Under the pieces are notes generated by a model, which was not told the origin of the DNA, ran no database searches, and saw only the letters and a program-made list of their open reading frames with translations. Below, one piece after another: positions 32,750 through 41,204 of a DNA stretch of 50,780 nucleotides (position 1 is its first letter; every line of letters begins with the position of its first letter). The DNA is from CAZJHX01 sp964545715 (GTDB lineage Bacteria > Myxococcota_A > UBA9042 > GCA-2863065): positions 1 to 50,780 of the forward strand of contig CAZJHX010000075.1 in NCBI GenBank assembly GCA_964545715.1, read 5' to 3'. A program made the position numbers and the translations under genes.

Positions 32750-32889
32750 ACCCGCGATGCTATCAACGCGTGGTGTTCTTTGGGAAATCAGGCCCCAGTC
32801 CGGTGATCCTCTGACGTGGAACAACCTGCCGCGGTGACCTGTGTCGAAAAGCACTTGACCGCAGGCGGGCTTGGCCGCGTGGTGGACAG

Positions 32890-35800
32890 ATGAACAACGT
32901 GTCGAGTGGATTTGAAGTGCGTGCGGCTCTGCTGGGAGTCATCCTCTTGTGCGGCGGCCTCCTGGCGGGCTGCAGTGATGCGGACGATGACGGGACGGCG
33001 GGCGACCACGCCGGTTCGGAGGTGGTGATCGCGGACGGCTACGCCGAGGTCGTGAACCTGGGGGACGCAGGGGATCCATGCGAGTCGGACGCGGACTGTC
33101 ACAGCGGATTGTGCCTGGAGCTTGGGGACGGGTTGGTCTGCACAGAGCGCTGTGAGGCGAGCGAAGAGTGTGCCGAGGGCTGGACGTGCATCGTGGCGCC
33201 GGGCCTGGCCCCCACATGCATGCCTGCCGACCCCGCGCTGTGTCGTCCGTGCCTGGAGTCCGCCGCGTGCGACGCGCTGGATGTCGGCGCTGCGTGCGTC
33301 AGCTACGGCGATGAGGGGCTGTTCTGCAGCGCCGGATGCGCGCGGTGCCCGCTGGAGTGGGCGTGCGTGAAGGCGACATTGGCTGATGGCACGGAGTCGC
33401 AGCAGTGCATCGCCCCGGACGTGCTGCCCTGCGCCTGCAACCAGCACGCCGTGGACGCCGGGGCGGCCACCACCTGCGCGCGGGTCAACGAGTACGGGCA
33501 GTGCGACGGCACGCGCTTCTGCGATGACGTTGATGAGCTCACGTTCTGCTCGGCGGCCACGCCCAAGCCCGAGTCGTGCAACGGCGCCGACGATGACTGC
33601 GACGGCGTCATCGACGAGGAGGACGCCGAGGGCTGCCTGGACTATTACAAGGACGATGATCACGACGGTCGGGGCTCGGGTCCGGCCAAATGTCTGTGCA
33701 CGCCCGGTGGCGGTGGGGGCGGCCACGGTGGCTACACAGCGACCAAAGGCGGCGACTGCGGTGACGGCGACCCGCTGAAGGGGCCGGGGGCGGCGGAGCT
33801 CTGTGACAACGTGGACAACGACTGCAACGGCCAGACCGACGAGGGGCTGGGCGCGACGACGTGCGGCCTGGGCGAGTGCGAGCACACCGTCCAGAACTGC
33901 GTGAACGGCGACTGGGTGGTGTGTGATCCCTTCGAGGGCTGGGTCCTCGAGGCCTGCAACGAGGAGTTTTTGGACGACGACTGCGACGGCGTCACCGACG
34001 AGGGCTGCAAGGAGGCGGGCGAGTCGTGCGATCTCGACACGGACTGCTACACCGGGCACTGCCAGAACGGGTTTTGCTGTGACGCGGGAGACTGCTGCGC
34101 CGAGCCGCTGGACTGCCCCGCCAACTACGGAGCGGAGCCGGTGTGCCTGGACGCGGCGTTGTGTGGGGGGGAGCAGCTTGTGCCTACGTGCGAGAACTTC
34201 CAATGCGGCAGTGAGTTCATCGTCACACCCGAGGGGTGCGACACGCTGCCGTGCGACGACGACGACGTGTGCACGTTTGACGGGGCATGTGACGCCGGGA
34301 CCTGCGCGCTCGGGCCGCCGCTGCTCTTTGAGGCGACGTTCGGCGGACCCGGCGACCAGCACGTGGCGGCGGCGGTCGGGGGCGAGGACGGCGTGGTTGT
34401 CGCCGGCGCCACTGCCGAAGGCGCGGTCTGGCTGGTCGGGCTGGACCCGCTCGGGGGTATCGTCTGGGAGCACAGCATCACGGATGACAAGACGCCTGTG
34501 GCGGCGGCGATCGCGACCGCGGCTGACGGGGCCGGCTGGCTGCTGGCGGGCCGCACGACGGCGGAGGGCGAAGACCGCGGGTGGCTGCTCGGCGCGGACA
34601 GCGAGGGCGCGACAGCCTGGTCTCTGACCGTGGGACCGGCTGGGGGATCGGCGCTGGCCGGGCTCGTGGCGACCTCGGACGGCGCGCTGGCGGCCGGTCA
34701 TCAGACGGCGGAGGACGAGAGCACAGACGCCTGGCTGGTGCAGGTGTCGAGCGCCGGCGAAATCGTCTCGGAGACGCTCTTCGGCGGCGAGGGCGACCAG
34801 CGCTTCGGCGCCCTGGCGGCCGCGGGTGATGGGGTGACCGCGGCGGGCACGGACGGCGCCGGTCGCGCATGGCTCGTTCGATTGGACGCGGACCACACGG
34901 TGGTGTGGGAGCGGACGTTTGTCGAGGTCGACGTCACCGCGCCGCTCGCGGTGTTGGGCGTGGCCGATGGCGGCAATCTGTTGGTCGGCTCGGTCGCGGG
35001 CTCCGAGGGTGACCGTCACCCTTGGCTGGTGCGGACGGACATCGATGGAACGGTGGAGTGGCAACGAATCCTGGCGGGCGTCGCCGACGAGACGGTCTTC
35101 GGCGTCACCGCAGCGGGCACCGGCTTTGCTATCGCCGGTGACGTCGGTGGGGATGCCGCCTTGATCCGGGTGGATAGCCAGGGCCAATTGCTGTGGCGTC
35201 GCGCGCTTGGAGGACAAGCGACCGACGTCGCGCGCAGCGTGCTGCCGGCGTCCAACGGGCTGATCCTGGTCGGGGAGACCGCGTCGACCGGCGCGGGAGG
35301 CACGGACGGCTGGCTGGTGCGGCTGGACGCGTTCGGCAACGGCGACTGCGTGGAGTCCGGGCCGTGTCTGCTGACGGATCCCGGCACCTGCGACGACGGC
35401 GATCCCTGCACCACCGACCGCTGCCTGGCCGATGCCGGCTGCTTCCACGAGCCGCTGCCCGAGGGCTGGGCGTGTGGCAGCGCAGCCACCTGTCGCGGCG
35501 GGGCCTGCGTGGCGGACATGATCGTCGTCGGTCAGTCCAGCTTTCACGGCACGGCGCCCAACCGCGCGACGCCGGGTGGGGATACGCTGAGCCTGCCCGT
35601 GGGTCTGCTGGAGATCGGTGACTATGCCTACGTGGCGGAGATGGCCAACAACCGCGTGCTGATCCTCGACGGCGGGCTGGACGGCGAGCCGATCGCCGCG
35701 CTGGGCCAGCCCGATCTCGCGTCCGGCCTGGCCAACGCCGGCAAGGGCGGACCGACAGCGGCCACGCTCAGCAGCCCGACGCAGCTCGCCACCGATGGTA

Positions 35801-37752
35801 CCCGGCTGCTGGTGGCCGACTTCGGGAACTCCCGCGTGCTGGTATGGAACGAGCTGCCCTCCACCAGCATGCAGCCCGCCGACGTCGTGATCGGGCAGCA
35901 GAACTTTGGGGCGGGCGCCGTGTTCGGCGGTCAATCGGCGGTGAGCGCCACGCACTTCCAGCGCCCGTGGGGCCTGGCGATCGTGGGTGAGCAGCTGGTC
36001 GTCTCCGACATGCCGGCCAGTCGACTGCTGGTCTACGACTCGATCCCAACCACGAATGGCGCGTCCGCGGACGGTGTGATCGGCCAGGCCGACTTCGAGA
36101 GCGCGGACCCCAATCGCGGCGAAGAGGAGCCGTCAGCGCTCAGCTTCAAGCTGCCGCAGTCGCTGTCGACCGACGGGACGCGCCTGCTGGTCGCGGACTG
36201 GATGAATCACAGGGTGCTGATCTTCGATAAGGTGCCGACGGCGCTGGATGTCCCGGCCGATCGCGTGCTGGGCCAGGCGGCCTTCGATACCCGCGCTGCC
36301 GGCGCCGGCGCCGCGGGCATGCGCCGCCCCCGACACGGGCTGATCGTCGGTGACGGTCTGTACGTCGCCGACGGCGGAAACCACCGCCTGCTTCACTGGG
36401 CCAAGGTGCCGCAGGGCGATGGCGCGCCGGCGGACGGTGTGGTCGGCCAAACCGACTTCGACGGCAACAAGAAGGACGGCGGCGGGGCCGTCAGCGCGAC
36501 CGGCTTAAACAGCCCGTCGTACGTACACTCGGACGGGGACGGGCTCGTGGTCTCGGACTACCAGAATCACCGCGTGCTGGCGTATGCGACGCCGCCCACG
36601 AGCTCTGCGGACCTCCCGTCGGCGGTCGTGGGGCAGCCCGGCTTCGACTCGGGCAAGGCGAACATCGGCGCGGTCAAGGGCGCGGGTTTCGACTGCCCGA
36701 AGGGGTTGGCGGTCAACGAGACGCATCTGGTCGTCAGCGATCGCAACAACGGGCGCGTGCTGGTCTTCGACAAGGCGGACCCGCAGGCCGGTCCGAGCGT
36801 GGTGTTGGGCAAGCCGGACTTCGAGACCGGCTGCCTGGGCAAGAGCTGTCCGGACGTCACGCCGGGGGACATGAACATCGCCGAGGGGGTGGCCTTCGAC
36901 AGCGGCGGCAGGCTCTACGTCGGGGACTGGTACAAGCGCCGAGCGGTGGTGATCTTCGACGAGATGCCCAGCGAGAACGGCGCTGCGCCCGATTGGGTCA
37001 TCGGCCACCTGGACCTGGACACCGGCGGGGCCAACGATGCGACGGTGCCGGCGGCGGGCCGCATCTCAGACCCTGAAGGCGTCAACGTCGTACAGGTGGA
37101 GGGGCAGGAGAAGCTGCTGGTCTCCGACTGCGCCAACAACCGCGTGCTGGTCTTTGATCTACCCATCGCCAAGAACGGCGCCACCGCCGTGCAGGTGATC
37201 GGTCAGCCGGACTTCGAGACCACCTCCGCGGGGACGAGTCAAACCAAAATGAACTGCCCGGTGGGCGCGTACTACGACGGCTATCGTCTGTGGGTCACCG
37301 AGTTCGGCCCCGCGCGGCGGGCGCTCGTGTACGCGGGCTTTCCCGAGGGTGACGGTCCGGCCGCGACCTGGGTTATCGGCCAGCCAGAGTTCGATGCCGC
37401 CCTTGACGCCCCGGCGCCGGTCGCCGACGCCTTCGGCTCGTTGTGGACCAACACCATGACCACGCTGGACGGGCTGATCCTCATCCCCGATCACGGGTGG
37501 CGGCGTGTGGCGGCCTTCGATCCGGCGCTGCTCGAAAACGGCATGGCCGCAACACGCGTCTTTGGCCAGCCGGACTTCGAGACCCAAGACAACATCGCCT
37601 CCAACCTGGCCGGCACGGCGCTGGGCACCTTCTCCGGCGGTAGCGCCGTCGTCAGCGATCCCGACGGCGAGCACCTGTGGCTGACCGCCTGCCACCGCCA
37701 CCGTGTTTTGAGAGTGCGCGCCGACGCATTCTGGCGGTATGCGGGCCCGTGA
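32890..37752 (+). CDS. Giant lipoprotein: Cys-rich and MopE-type repeats, beta-propeller and NHL repeats
   Basis: The product has 1620 residues. A lipoprotein signal ends in LLAGC (Cys28). Residues 60-230 hold about 25 Cys, as in EGF-like or Stig-type modules of myxobacterial surface proteins. MopE-type motifs follow: CNGADDDCDGVIDE (230-243), CDNVDNDCNGQTDEG (305-319) and CNEEFLDDDCDGVTDEGC (356-373). Residues 480-830 carry repeats of the type W-L-V-x-L-D-x-x-G (WLVGLDPLGGIVWEH, WLVRLDADHTVVWER), probably a propeller. A Cys module follows (CDDGDPCTTDRC). From about 880 to 1610 around ten NHL-like repeats recur with VIGQxDF and LVVSDxxNHRVLVFD. MopE in Methylococcus binds copper, but here the motifs probably bind Ca or serve as spacers. 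A surface sensor or adhesin is plausible. Its ribosome binding site is weak. Confidence 0.85.
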   Translation: MNNVSSGFEVRAALLGVILLCGGLLAGCSDADDDGTAGDHAGSEVVIADGYAEVVNLGDAGDPCESDADCHSGLCLELGDGLVCTERCEASEECAEGWTCIVAPGLAPTCMPADPALCRPCLESAACDALDVGAACVSYGDEGLFCSAGCARCPLEWACVKATLADGTESQQCIAPDVLPCACNQHAVDAGAATTCARVNEYGQCDGTRFCDDVDELTFCSAATPKPESCNGADDDCDGVIDEEDAEGCLDYYKDDDHDGRGSGPAKCLCTPGGGGGGHGGYTATKGGDCGDGDPLKGPGAAELCDNVDNDCNGQTDEGLGATTCGLGECEHTVQNCVNGDWVVCDPFEGWVLEACNEEFLDDDCDGVTDEGCKEAGESCDLDTDCYTGHCQNGFCCDAGDCCAEPLDCPANYGAEPVCLDAALCGGEQLVPTCENFQCGSEFIVTPEGCDTLPCDDDDVCTFDGACDAGTCALGPPLLFEATFGGPGDQHVAAAVGGEDGVVVAGATAEGAVWLVGLDPLGGIVWEHSITDDKTPVAAAIATAADGAGWLLAGRTTAEGEDRGWLLGADSEGATAWSLTVGPAGGSALAGLVATSDGALAAGHQTAEDESTDAWLVQVSSAGEIVSETLFGGEGDQRFGALAAAGDGVTAAGTDGAGRAWLVRLDADHTVVWERTFVEVDVTAPLAVLGVADGGNLLVGSVAGSEGDRHPWLVRTDIDGTVEWQRILAGVADETVFGVTAAGTGFAIAGDVGGDAALIRVDSQGQLLWRRALGGQATDVARSVLPASNGLILVGETASTGAGGTDGWLVRLDAFGNGDCVESGPCLLTDPGTCDDGDPCTTDRCLADAGCFHEPLPEGWACGSAATCRGGACVADMIVVGQSSFHGTAPNRATPGGDTLSLPVGLLEIGDYAYVAEMANNRVLILDGGLDGEPIAALGQPDLASGLANAGKGGPTAATLSSPTQLATDGTRLLVADFGNSRVLVWNELPSTSMQPADVVIGQQNFGAGAVFGGQSAVSATHFQRPWGLAIVGEQLVVSDMPASRLLVYDSIPTTNGASADGVIGQADFESADPNRGEEEPSALSFKLPQSLSTDGTRLLVADWMNHRVLIFDKVPTALDVPADRVLGQAAFDTRAAGAGAAGMRRPRHGLIVGDGLYVADGGNHRLLHWAKVPQGDGAPADGVVGQTDFDGNKKDGGGAVSATGLNSPSYVHSDGDGLVVSDYQNHRVLAYATPPTSSADLPSAVVGQPGFDSGKANIGAVKGAGFDCPKGLAVNETHLVVSDRNNGRVLVFDKADPQAGPSVVLGKPDFETGCLGKSCPDVTPGDMNIAEGVAFDSGGRLYVGDWYKRRAVVIFDEMPSENGAAPDWVIGHLDLDTGGANDATVPAAGRISDPEGVNVVQVEGQEKLLVSDCANNRVLVFDLPIAKNGATAVQVIGQPDFETTSAGTSQTKMNCPVGAYYDGYRLWVTEFGPARRALVYAGFPEGDGPAATWVIGQPEFDAALDAPAPVADAFGSLWTNTMTTLDGLILIPDHGWRRVAAFDPALLENGMAATRVFGQPDFETQDNIASNLAGTALGTFSGGSAVVSDPDGEHLWLTACHRHRVLRVRADAFWRYAGP
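35520..37740 (+). repeat. NHL-type repeat array
   Basis: About ten protein repeats of 55-65 residues in the giant lipoprotein. Each has VIGQxDF-like and SDxxNHRVLVF-like landmarks, for example at 36060, 36240, 36430, 36620, 36800, 36990 and 37200. The DNA copies are diverged, so the array is old rather than a recent tandem duplication. Confidence 0.75.
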
Positions 37753-37868
37753 CGTTGGTTAGCCGCTCTTTGTTGAAGACGGCCTCAGAGTCCGACGCTC
37801 GCGCGCACATCCGCGACGCCCCTGGCATCGAGCCATCTTCCAGTCGATTGTGCTTGCCGCGTCGGCGG

Positions 37869-38040
37869 TCAGGTCGCTTCGCGGTAGTAGAAGCTGAGCA
37901 TCCCGCCCAGGCGCTCGCGGCGTTTCACGGCGCCCGCAGTCCCAGTGTCGGTCGTAGTGCGTGCCGTATTCGCGAACCACCCGGCGCAGGTGGTTCTCGT
38001 CGATGGGCACGATGCGGCCGAGGCACTCGGTGAACCATGT
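37869..38040 (-). pseudogene. Remnant of an IS transposase (integrase core, C-terminal end)
   Basis: This lies in the 367-base space between 37752 and 38120. On the minus strand, from 38040 down, one frame reads WFTECLGRIVPIDENHLRRV, then VREYGTHYDRHW. This matches the end of the integrase core of IS3/IS481-like transposases (RECLDRIV, HLRRVVREY, HYNxxRPH). Then the sequence jumps frame to RRERLGGMLSFYYREAT and a TGA at 37869-37871, the usual C-terminal end of such proteins. The part between (HQGL and about 25 residues) is missing. No N-terminal half, second ORF or clear inverted repeats are visible. Nothing else is recognisable in the space: 37753-37868 and 38041-38119 hold no supportable gene. 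It is a decayed insertion element, not active. Confidence 0.62.
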
Positions 38041-38119
38041 CCTCAGCCTTGTCGGGAACGTATGAACCGGAGCCCAAGCGGCCGTGGGCGGGCGATGTGG
38101 CGTACGGAGGTGGGGCCGT

Positions 38120-38911
38120 CTATGGCGCGCTGGCCGCGTGTGCGTCCGAGAGACACTCGGCGCCAAAGAGGTCCCGATTCTTAGTGGCCTGATATTTGGC
38201 GATGAACGCGGCCAGATCCTGCCCTGCTTCGCTTTTGTAGGACATGATGCAGTCCTCGTTTGTGCAGTGCGCGCCATGCGCTGAGTCGTGGTGCTGGCTG
38301 CTCATCGGCACACCGGAGTTCACCAGGCCGACCGCGTGACCAAACTCGTGCACGAGCGCGGCCTTCTCCATCCACACCGTGAAGTGCTTCTGAGTGCCGT
38401 CCGTGGGTAGCGCGTCCAGCACCGACCTGAAGATGGCGATCACCCCGTCGTTCTGCAGGGTCAGGCCCAGCAGATCGTCGCGGATGACACCGTCCTTGGC
38501 GTACGGCACCGCCAGAAACAGCACGTAGAATGTGCGCCGAGTCGCGGTGTCCGACTTGTTGCGATGCGCCGCCGCCAGCGCGCGAATGCCCGCCAGATCA
38601 ATGCTGTCGCCCGACGGGGCCCCGATCGCCTCCATGTCGGCCACGGCTGTGGGCACGGTCACTTGAGCGGACGATTGGCTGAAGAGCAGGGCGACATTGT
38701 GTGAGAACAGGTTGCCCTCGTTCTTCTTGATGATGGCCGGCAGGGTCTGCGGCTCGGCCCCGTCCTGGTAGTCGATCTCCACCACGATCTCGGTGATCCC
38801 GGGCGCAAAAGGCGACGACCACTGCGCGGCATCGTCCGCCTCATCACCACACCCGGCGACCAGGAGCAGCAGCGTCGCCAGCACCCCGAGCAAACTGCGG
38901 GCAGCTACCAC
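38120..38911 (-). CDS. Zinc-metalloprotease-like lipoprotein (HExxHxxGLxN type)
   Basis: The product has 263 residues. The GTG at 38911 lies within the end of the upstream lipase gene (seven-base overlap) and opens a lipoprotein signal ending in LVAGC (Cys21). A TTG at 38893 is an alternative. The middle part (residues 40-180) is an alpha/beta region resembling small metzincins, with FYVLFLAVPYAKDG. The zinc motif HEFGHAVGLVN sits at 188-198 with Asn where metzincins have the third His. Further His residues follow (QHHDSAHGAHC at 206-216) and a Met-turn-like CIMSY at 221-225 close to the C-terminus. HExxHxxGLxN plus a downstream His-rich segment and Cys pair appears to be a family of its own; the third ligand may come from the later His. 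It should act in the periplasm or at the surface, probably together with the coupled lipase. Confidence 0.75.
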   Translation of the reverse strand: MVAARSLLGVLATLLLLVAGCGDEADDAAQWSSPFAPGITEIVVEIDYQDGAEPQTLPAIIKKNEGNLFSHNVALLFSQSSAQVTVPTAVADMEAIGAPSGDSIDLAGIRALAAAHRNKSDTATRRTFYVLFLAVPYAKDGVIRDDLLGLTLQNDGVIAIFRSVLDALPTDGTQKHFTVWMEKAALVHEFGHAVGLVNSGVPMSSQHHDSAHGAHCTNEDCIMSYKSEAGQDLAAFIAKYQATKNRDLFGAECLSDAHAASAP

Positions 38912-40095
38912 GGCTTCAGACTCTCCAGGTCCGCGGCCAAATCGCGCTCGGCGTTTGCGGACTGCGCCACCGTCTCCGCACAATTCTTGCCCGCGTGGCA
39001 GTTGTCCAGATGCCCCTCCAGCGCCGGCCGATAGGACTCGTCGTGCTTGTGCCGACTCTGGTCCATCTCTTCGATCGCCACGATGATGTCGTCGTCCGCC
39101 ATCTGTTGCCCGTTTGGCCGCAGCTGGATCAGGCGCCCCACATGCACAAAGTCCTTCATCAGCACCCACATTGCCGGCTTGCCGCCGACCGACTGGATCA
39201 GCTCAGAAAACAGGTTGAGCAAGAAGCTGTCCCACTTCTCGTCAAAGGCTCCCGGCTGGTAGCCGGGGATCATCGGGATGGGGTCCTTGTTGACCACCAC
39301 GCGCATCGAGTTGGGCACATACTTCTGGTGCGCATCCACAAAGTCCTGCTGACCCACGCGTGGCGCGCCGCCTGTGGACATGATCGGGTCGCGATCGCTG
39401 TGAGCACCGATGTCCAGCGCGGCCAGGGTCGCCAGCGCGCCACCCAGGCTGAAGCCCGTCACGTAGATCTGGTCGTCGGGGTATTGGTTGATCCGGTCCC
39501 AGACCTGGTCGCGGACTGCGGCATAATCGCTATTGAAACCACCGTGGATCTTGATCGCGCCGACCTCGCTGTTTTCGGCCCAGGCCATATTCTGTTTGAC
39601 CACGCTGACGTCGGTGAAGACGTTGGTAACCAGCTGCTTCAGACACGGCTCCACGTCATCCCAGCACGACGACGGCATGGTGCCGCGAAAGACCACCACC
39701 AGGTTGCCCTCGCACGAGTCGCGCGCCACATAGGCCTGAATGGCGTCGCTCGCGCCGCCGAGAATCACGTCACCGACCAGCTTCCAACCCGCACACTCCA
39801 GAACCTCGGGAATGTCCGTGTGCAGCTCAGAAGACCAGATCTGGTGCTGGTTCAAGCTGAGCGCCGTCTCCACCGACTTCTGACCATTGCCACCCTTGGT
39901 GTTCAGCACGGCGCCCTCGTCATGCCCGGACGGGCAGGTCTTTACAGGGCAGGTCTGCGCCGAGACCTTGTTGTCGTCCACGTTGGTGCCGGCATTGGCC
40001 ACAAACTCGTGGACCCCATCATCTGCCGACTCGTCGGCCGAACCGCACCCCAGCCACGCCAGCGAAAGGACCAACACAATTGCACTGCGTTTCAT
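38905..40095 (-). CDS. Class 3 lipase-like lipoprotein
   Basis: The product has 396 residues. GGAGA lies eight bases before the ATG at 40095, and the signal ends in AWLGC (Cys17). A linker with a few Cys runs to about residue 75. The Lipase_3 fold follows: FRGT at 137-140 (oxyanion loop), GFSLGGALA with Ser216 as nucleophile, VVVNKDPIP with Asp271, and FVHVGR with His318, so a complete Ser-Asp-His triad is present. GGAPRVGQQDF is the usual family segment after the nucleophile. It should hydrolyse lipid or ester substrates outside the cytoplasm. A C-terminal acidic, Cys-containing tail (from about 350) is extra. The HExxH lipoprotein gene overlaps its end by seven bases, suggesting a coupled pair. 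The frame is open upstream to 40299 without coding character. Confidence 0.87.
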   Translation of the reverse strand: MKRSAIVLVLSLAWLGCGSADESADDGVHEFVANAGTNVDDNKVSAQTCPVKTCPSGHDEGAVLNTKGGNGQKSVETALSLNQHQIWSSELHTDIPEVLECAGWKLVGDVILGGASDAIQAYVARDSCEGNLVVVFRGTMPSSCWDDVEPCLKQLVTNVFTDVSVVKQNMAWAENSEVGAIKIHGGFNSDYAAVRDQVWDRINQYPDDQIYVTGFSLGGALATLAALDIGAHSDRDPIMSTGGAPRVGQQDFVDAHQKYVPNSMRVVVNKDPIPMIPGYQPGAFDEKWDSFLLNLFSELIQSVGGKPAMWVLMKDFVHVGRLIQLRPNGQQMADDDIIVAIEEMDQSRHKHDESYRPALEGHLDNCHAGKNCAETVAQSANAERDLAADLESLKPW

Positions 40096-40299
40096 TAAGC
40101 AGTCTCCATCGTTCGATAGTCTGTCAGAGGATCTTGGCGAGGTTAACACACGCCGAACGCTAGTTGGAGCCAGCGCAAAGACCACGTTGTCCTTCCCGGG
40201 GCTCAGTGCGCCGATAGCGTTTATCGAGCGCCACCGCCCAGGGCTCGGGCATCGAAGTCGTGCGGATTTCGCCTCGGTCTCCAAAGTGGTCCGTAGCAA

Positions 40300-41199
40300 T
40301 CAGGCCCAGCCGGCCGCGACCGCCGTGTAGCGCTCATCCACGCCACGCTGGATGTCGGCCAGCAACGCCTCGTCCGCCATCGCGTGCCGAAAGCGCGCCT
40401 GATGGGCCAGGTACTCGGCCACAGGCTTGCGATTGCTGATGCGCTTGGTCAAGCGACGCTGTCCGTTCTCGACCTCGTACATCAGCACGCACCCGGTTCG
40501 CACCGCCAGGCGCGCGACCGTGACCACGTCCTTGGTGTCGATGCCCCATCCCGTCGGGCACGGGCTGTGGCAGTGCACATACGAGGGCCCGCGGACGGCG
40601 GCGGCCTTCTGGACCCGCTCGATCAAGTCCATCGGATAGGCGATGGACGTCGACGCCGCGTACGGGATGTTGTGGGCCGCGATGATCTCGACCAGATCCT
40701 TGCGCAGCGCAGGCACGCGGTTCTCGCCGCGGACCTCTTTCCCTACGGGCGTCGTGGACGTACGCGCGCCGAACGGGGTGGTGCCGCTGCGCTGTCCGCC
40801 GGTGTTCATGTAGCTCTCGTTGTCGAAGCACACGTAGATGAAGTCCTGGTTGCGCTCGATGGCGCCGGACAGGGCCGCCAGTCCGATGTCCGCCGTGCCG
40901 CCGTCCCCGGCGACGACCAGCAGGTTGACGCCCTCGCGCTTGTCCATGACCTTCAGCGCGTCATCGATGCCGGACACCACGGCGGCGGCGTTTTCAAAGA
41001 GCACGTGAAAGTGCGGCACCTTGGGCACGCCCATCTGCATCACCACGGCCAGGCAGCCGGTCTGGTTGACCACGATGGTGTTGGGGCCCAGCGCCTTGAG
41101 CACATGCCGAAATCCCAGCGTCTCGGGACAGCCGGCGCACGCCAGGTTGCCGTTGTGCAGCAGCTCTTTCTTGGGGACGTCCCCCAGCTTGATGCCCAT
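40300..41199 (-). CDS. porB: Pyruvate:ferredoxin oxidoreductase, beta subunit
   Basis: The product has 299 residues, the usual size for PorB. The beta subunit carries thiamine diphosphate and the proximal 4Fe-4S cluster. CAGCPE near residue 22 and further Cys residues (CHSPCPTGW near 215) fit the cluster ligands. The TPP-binding part is GDGGTADIGLAAL followed by FDNESYMNTGGQRSG with the Asn-Thr/Ser motif. The complex converts pyruvate and CoA to acetyl-CoA and CO2 with ferredoxin as acceptor. 2-oxoisovalerate or another 2-oxoacid cannot be excluded. It is the last gene of a four-gene operon and starts five bases after porA. The enzyme is oxygen-sensitive in most bacteria, so anaerobic or low-oxygen metabolism is suggested. 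Confidence 0.92.
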   Translation of the reverse strand: MGIKLGDVPKKELLHNGNLACAGCPETLGFRHVLKALGPNTIVVNQTGCLAVVMQMGVPKVPHFHVLFENAAAVVSGIDDALKVMDKREGVNLLVVAGDGGTADIGLAALSGAIERNQDFIYVCFDNESYMNTGGQRSGTTPFGARTSTTPVGKEVRGENRVPALRKDLVEIIAAHNIPYAASTSIAYPMDLIERVQKAAAVRGPSYVHCHSPCPTGWGIDTKDVVTVARLAVRTGCVLMYEVENGQRRLTKRISNRKPVAEYLAHQARFRHAMADEALLADIQRGVDERYTAVAAGWA

Positions 41200-41204
41200 T
41201 TAGA

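Noticed and set aside
32788..35955. Minus-strand open frame of 1055 codons opposite the giant MopE/NHL gene
   Set aside because: High-GC antisense frame without signal, motifs or plausible composition. The plus frame carries all recognisable repeats.
35520..37740. NHL repeats as a CRISPR-like or recent tandem DNA repeat
   Set aside because: Repeats are visible only at protein level, vary in length and are part of one long reading frame.
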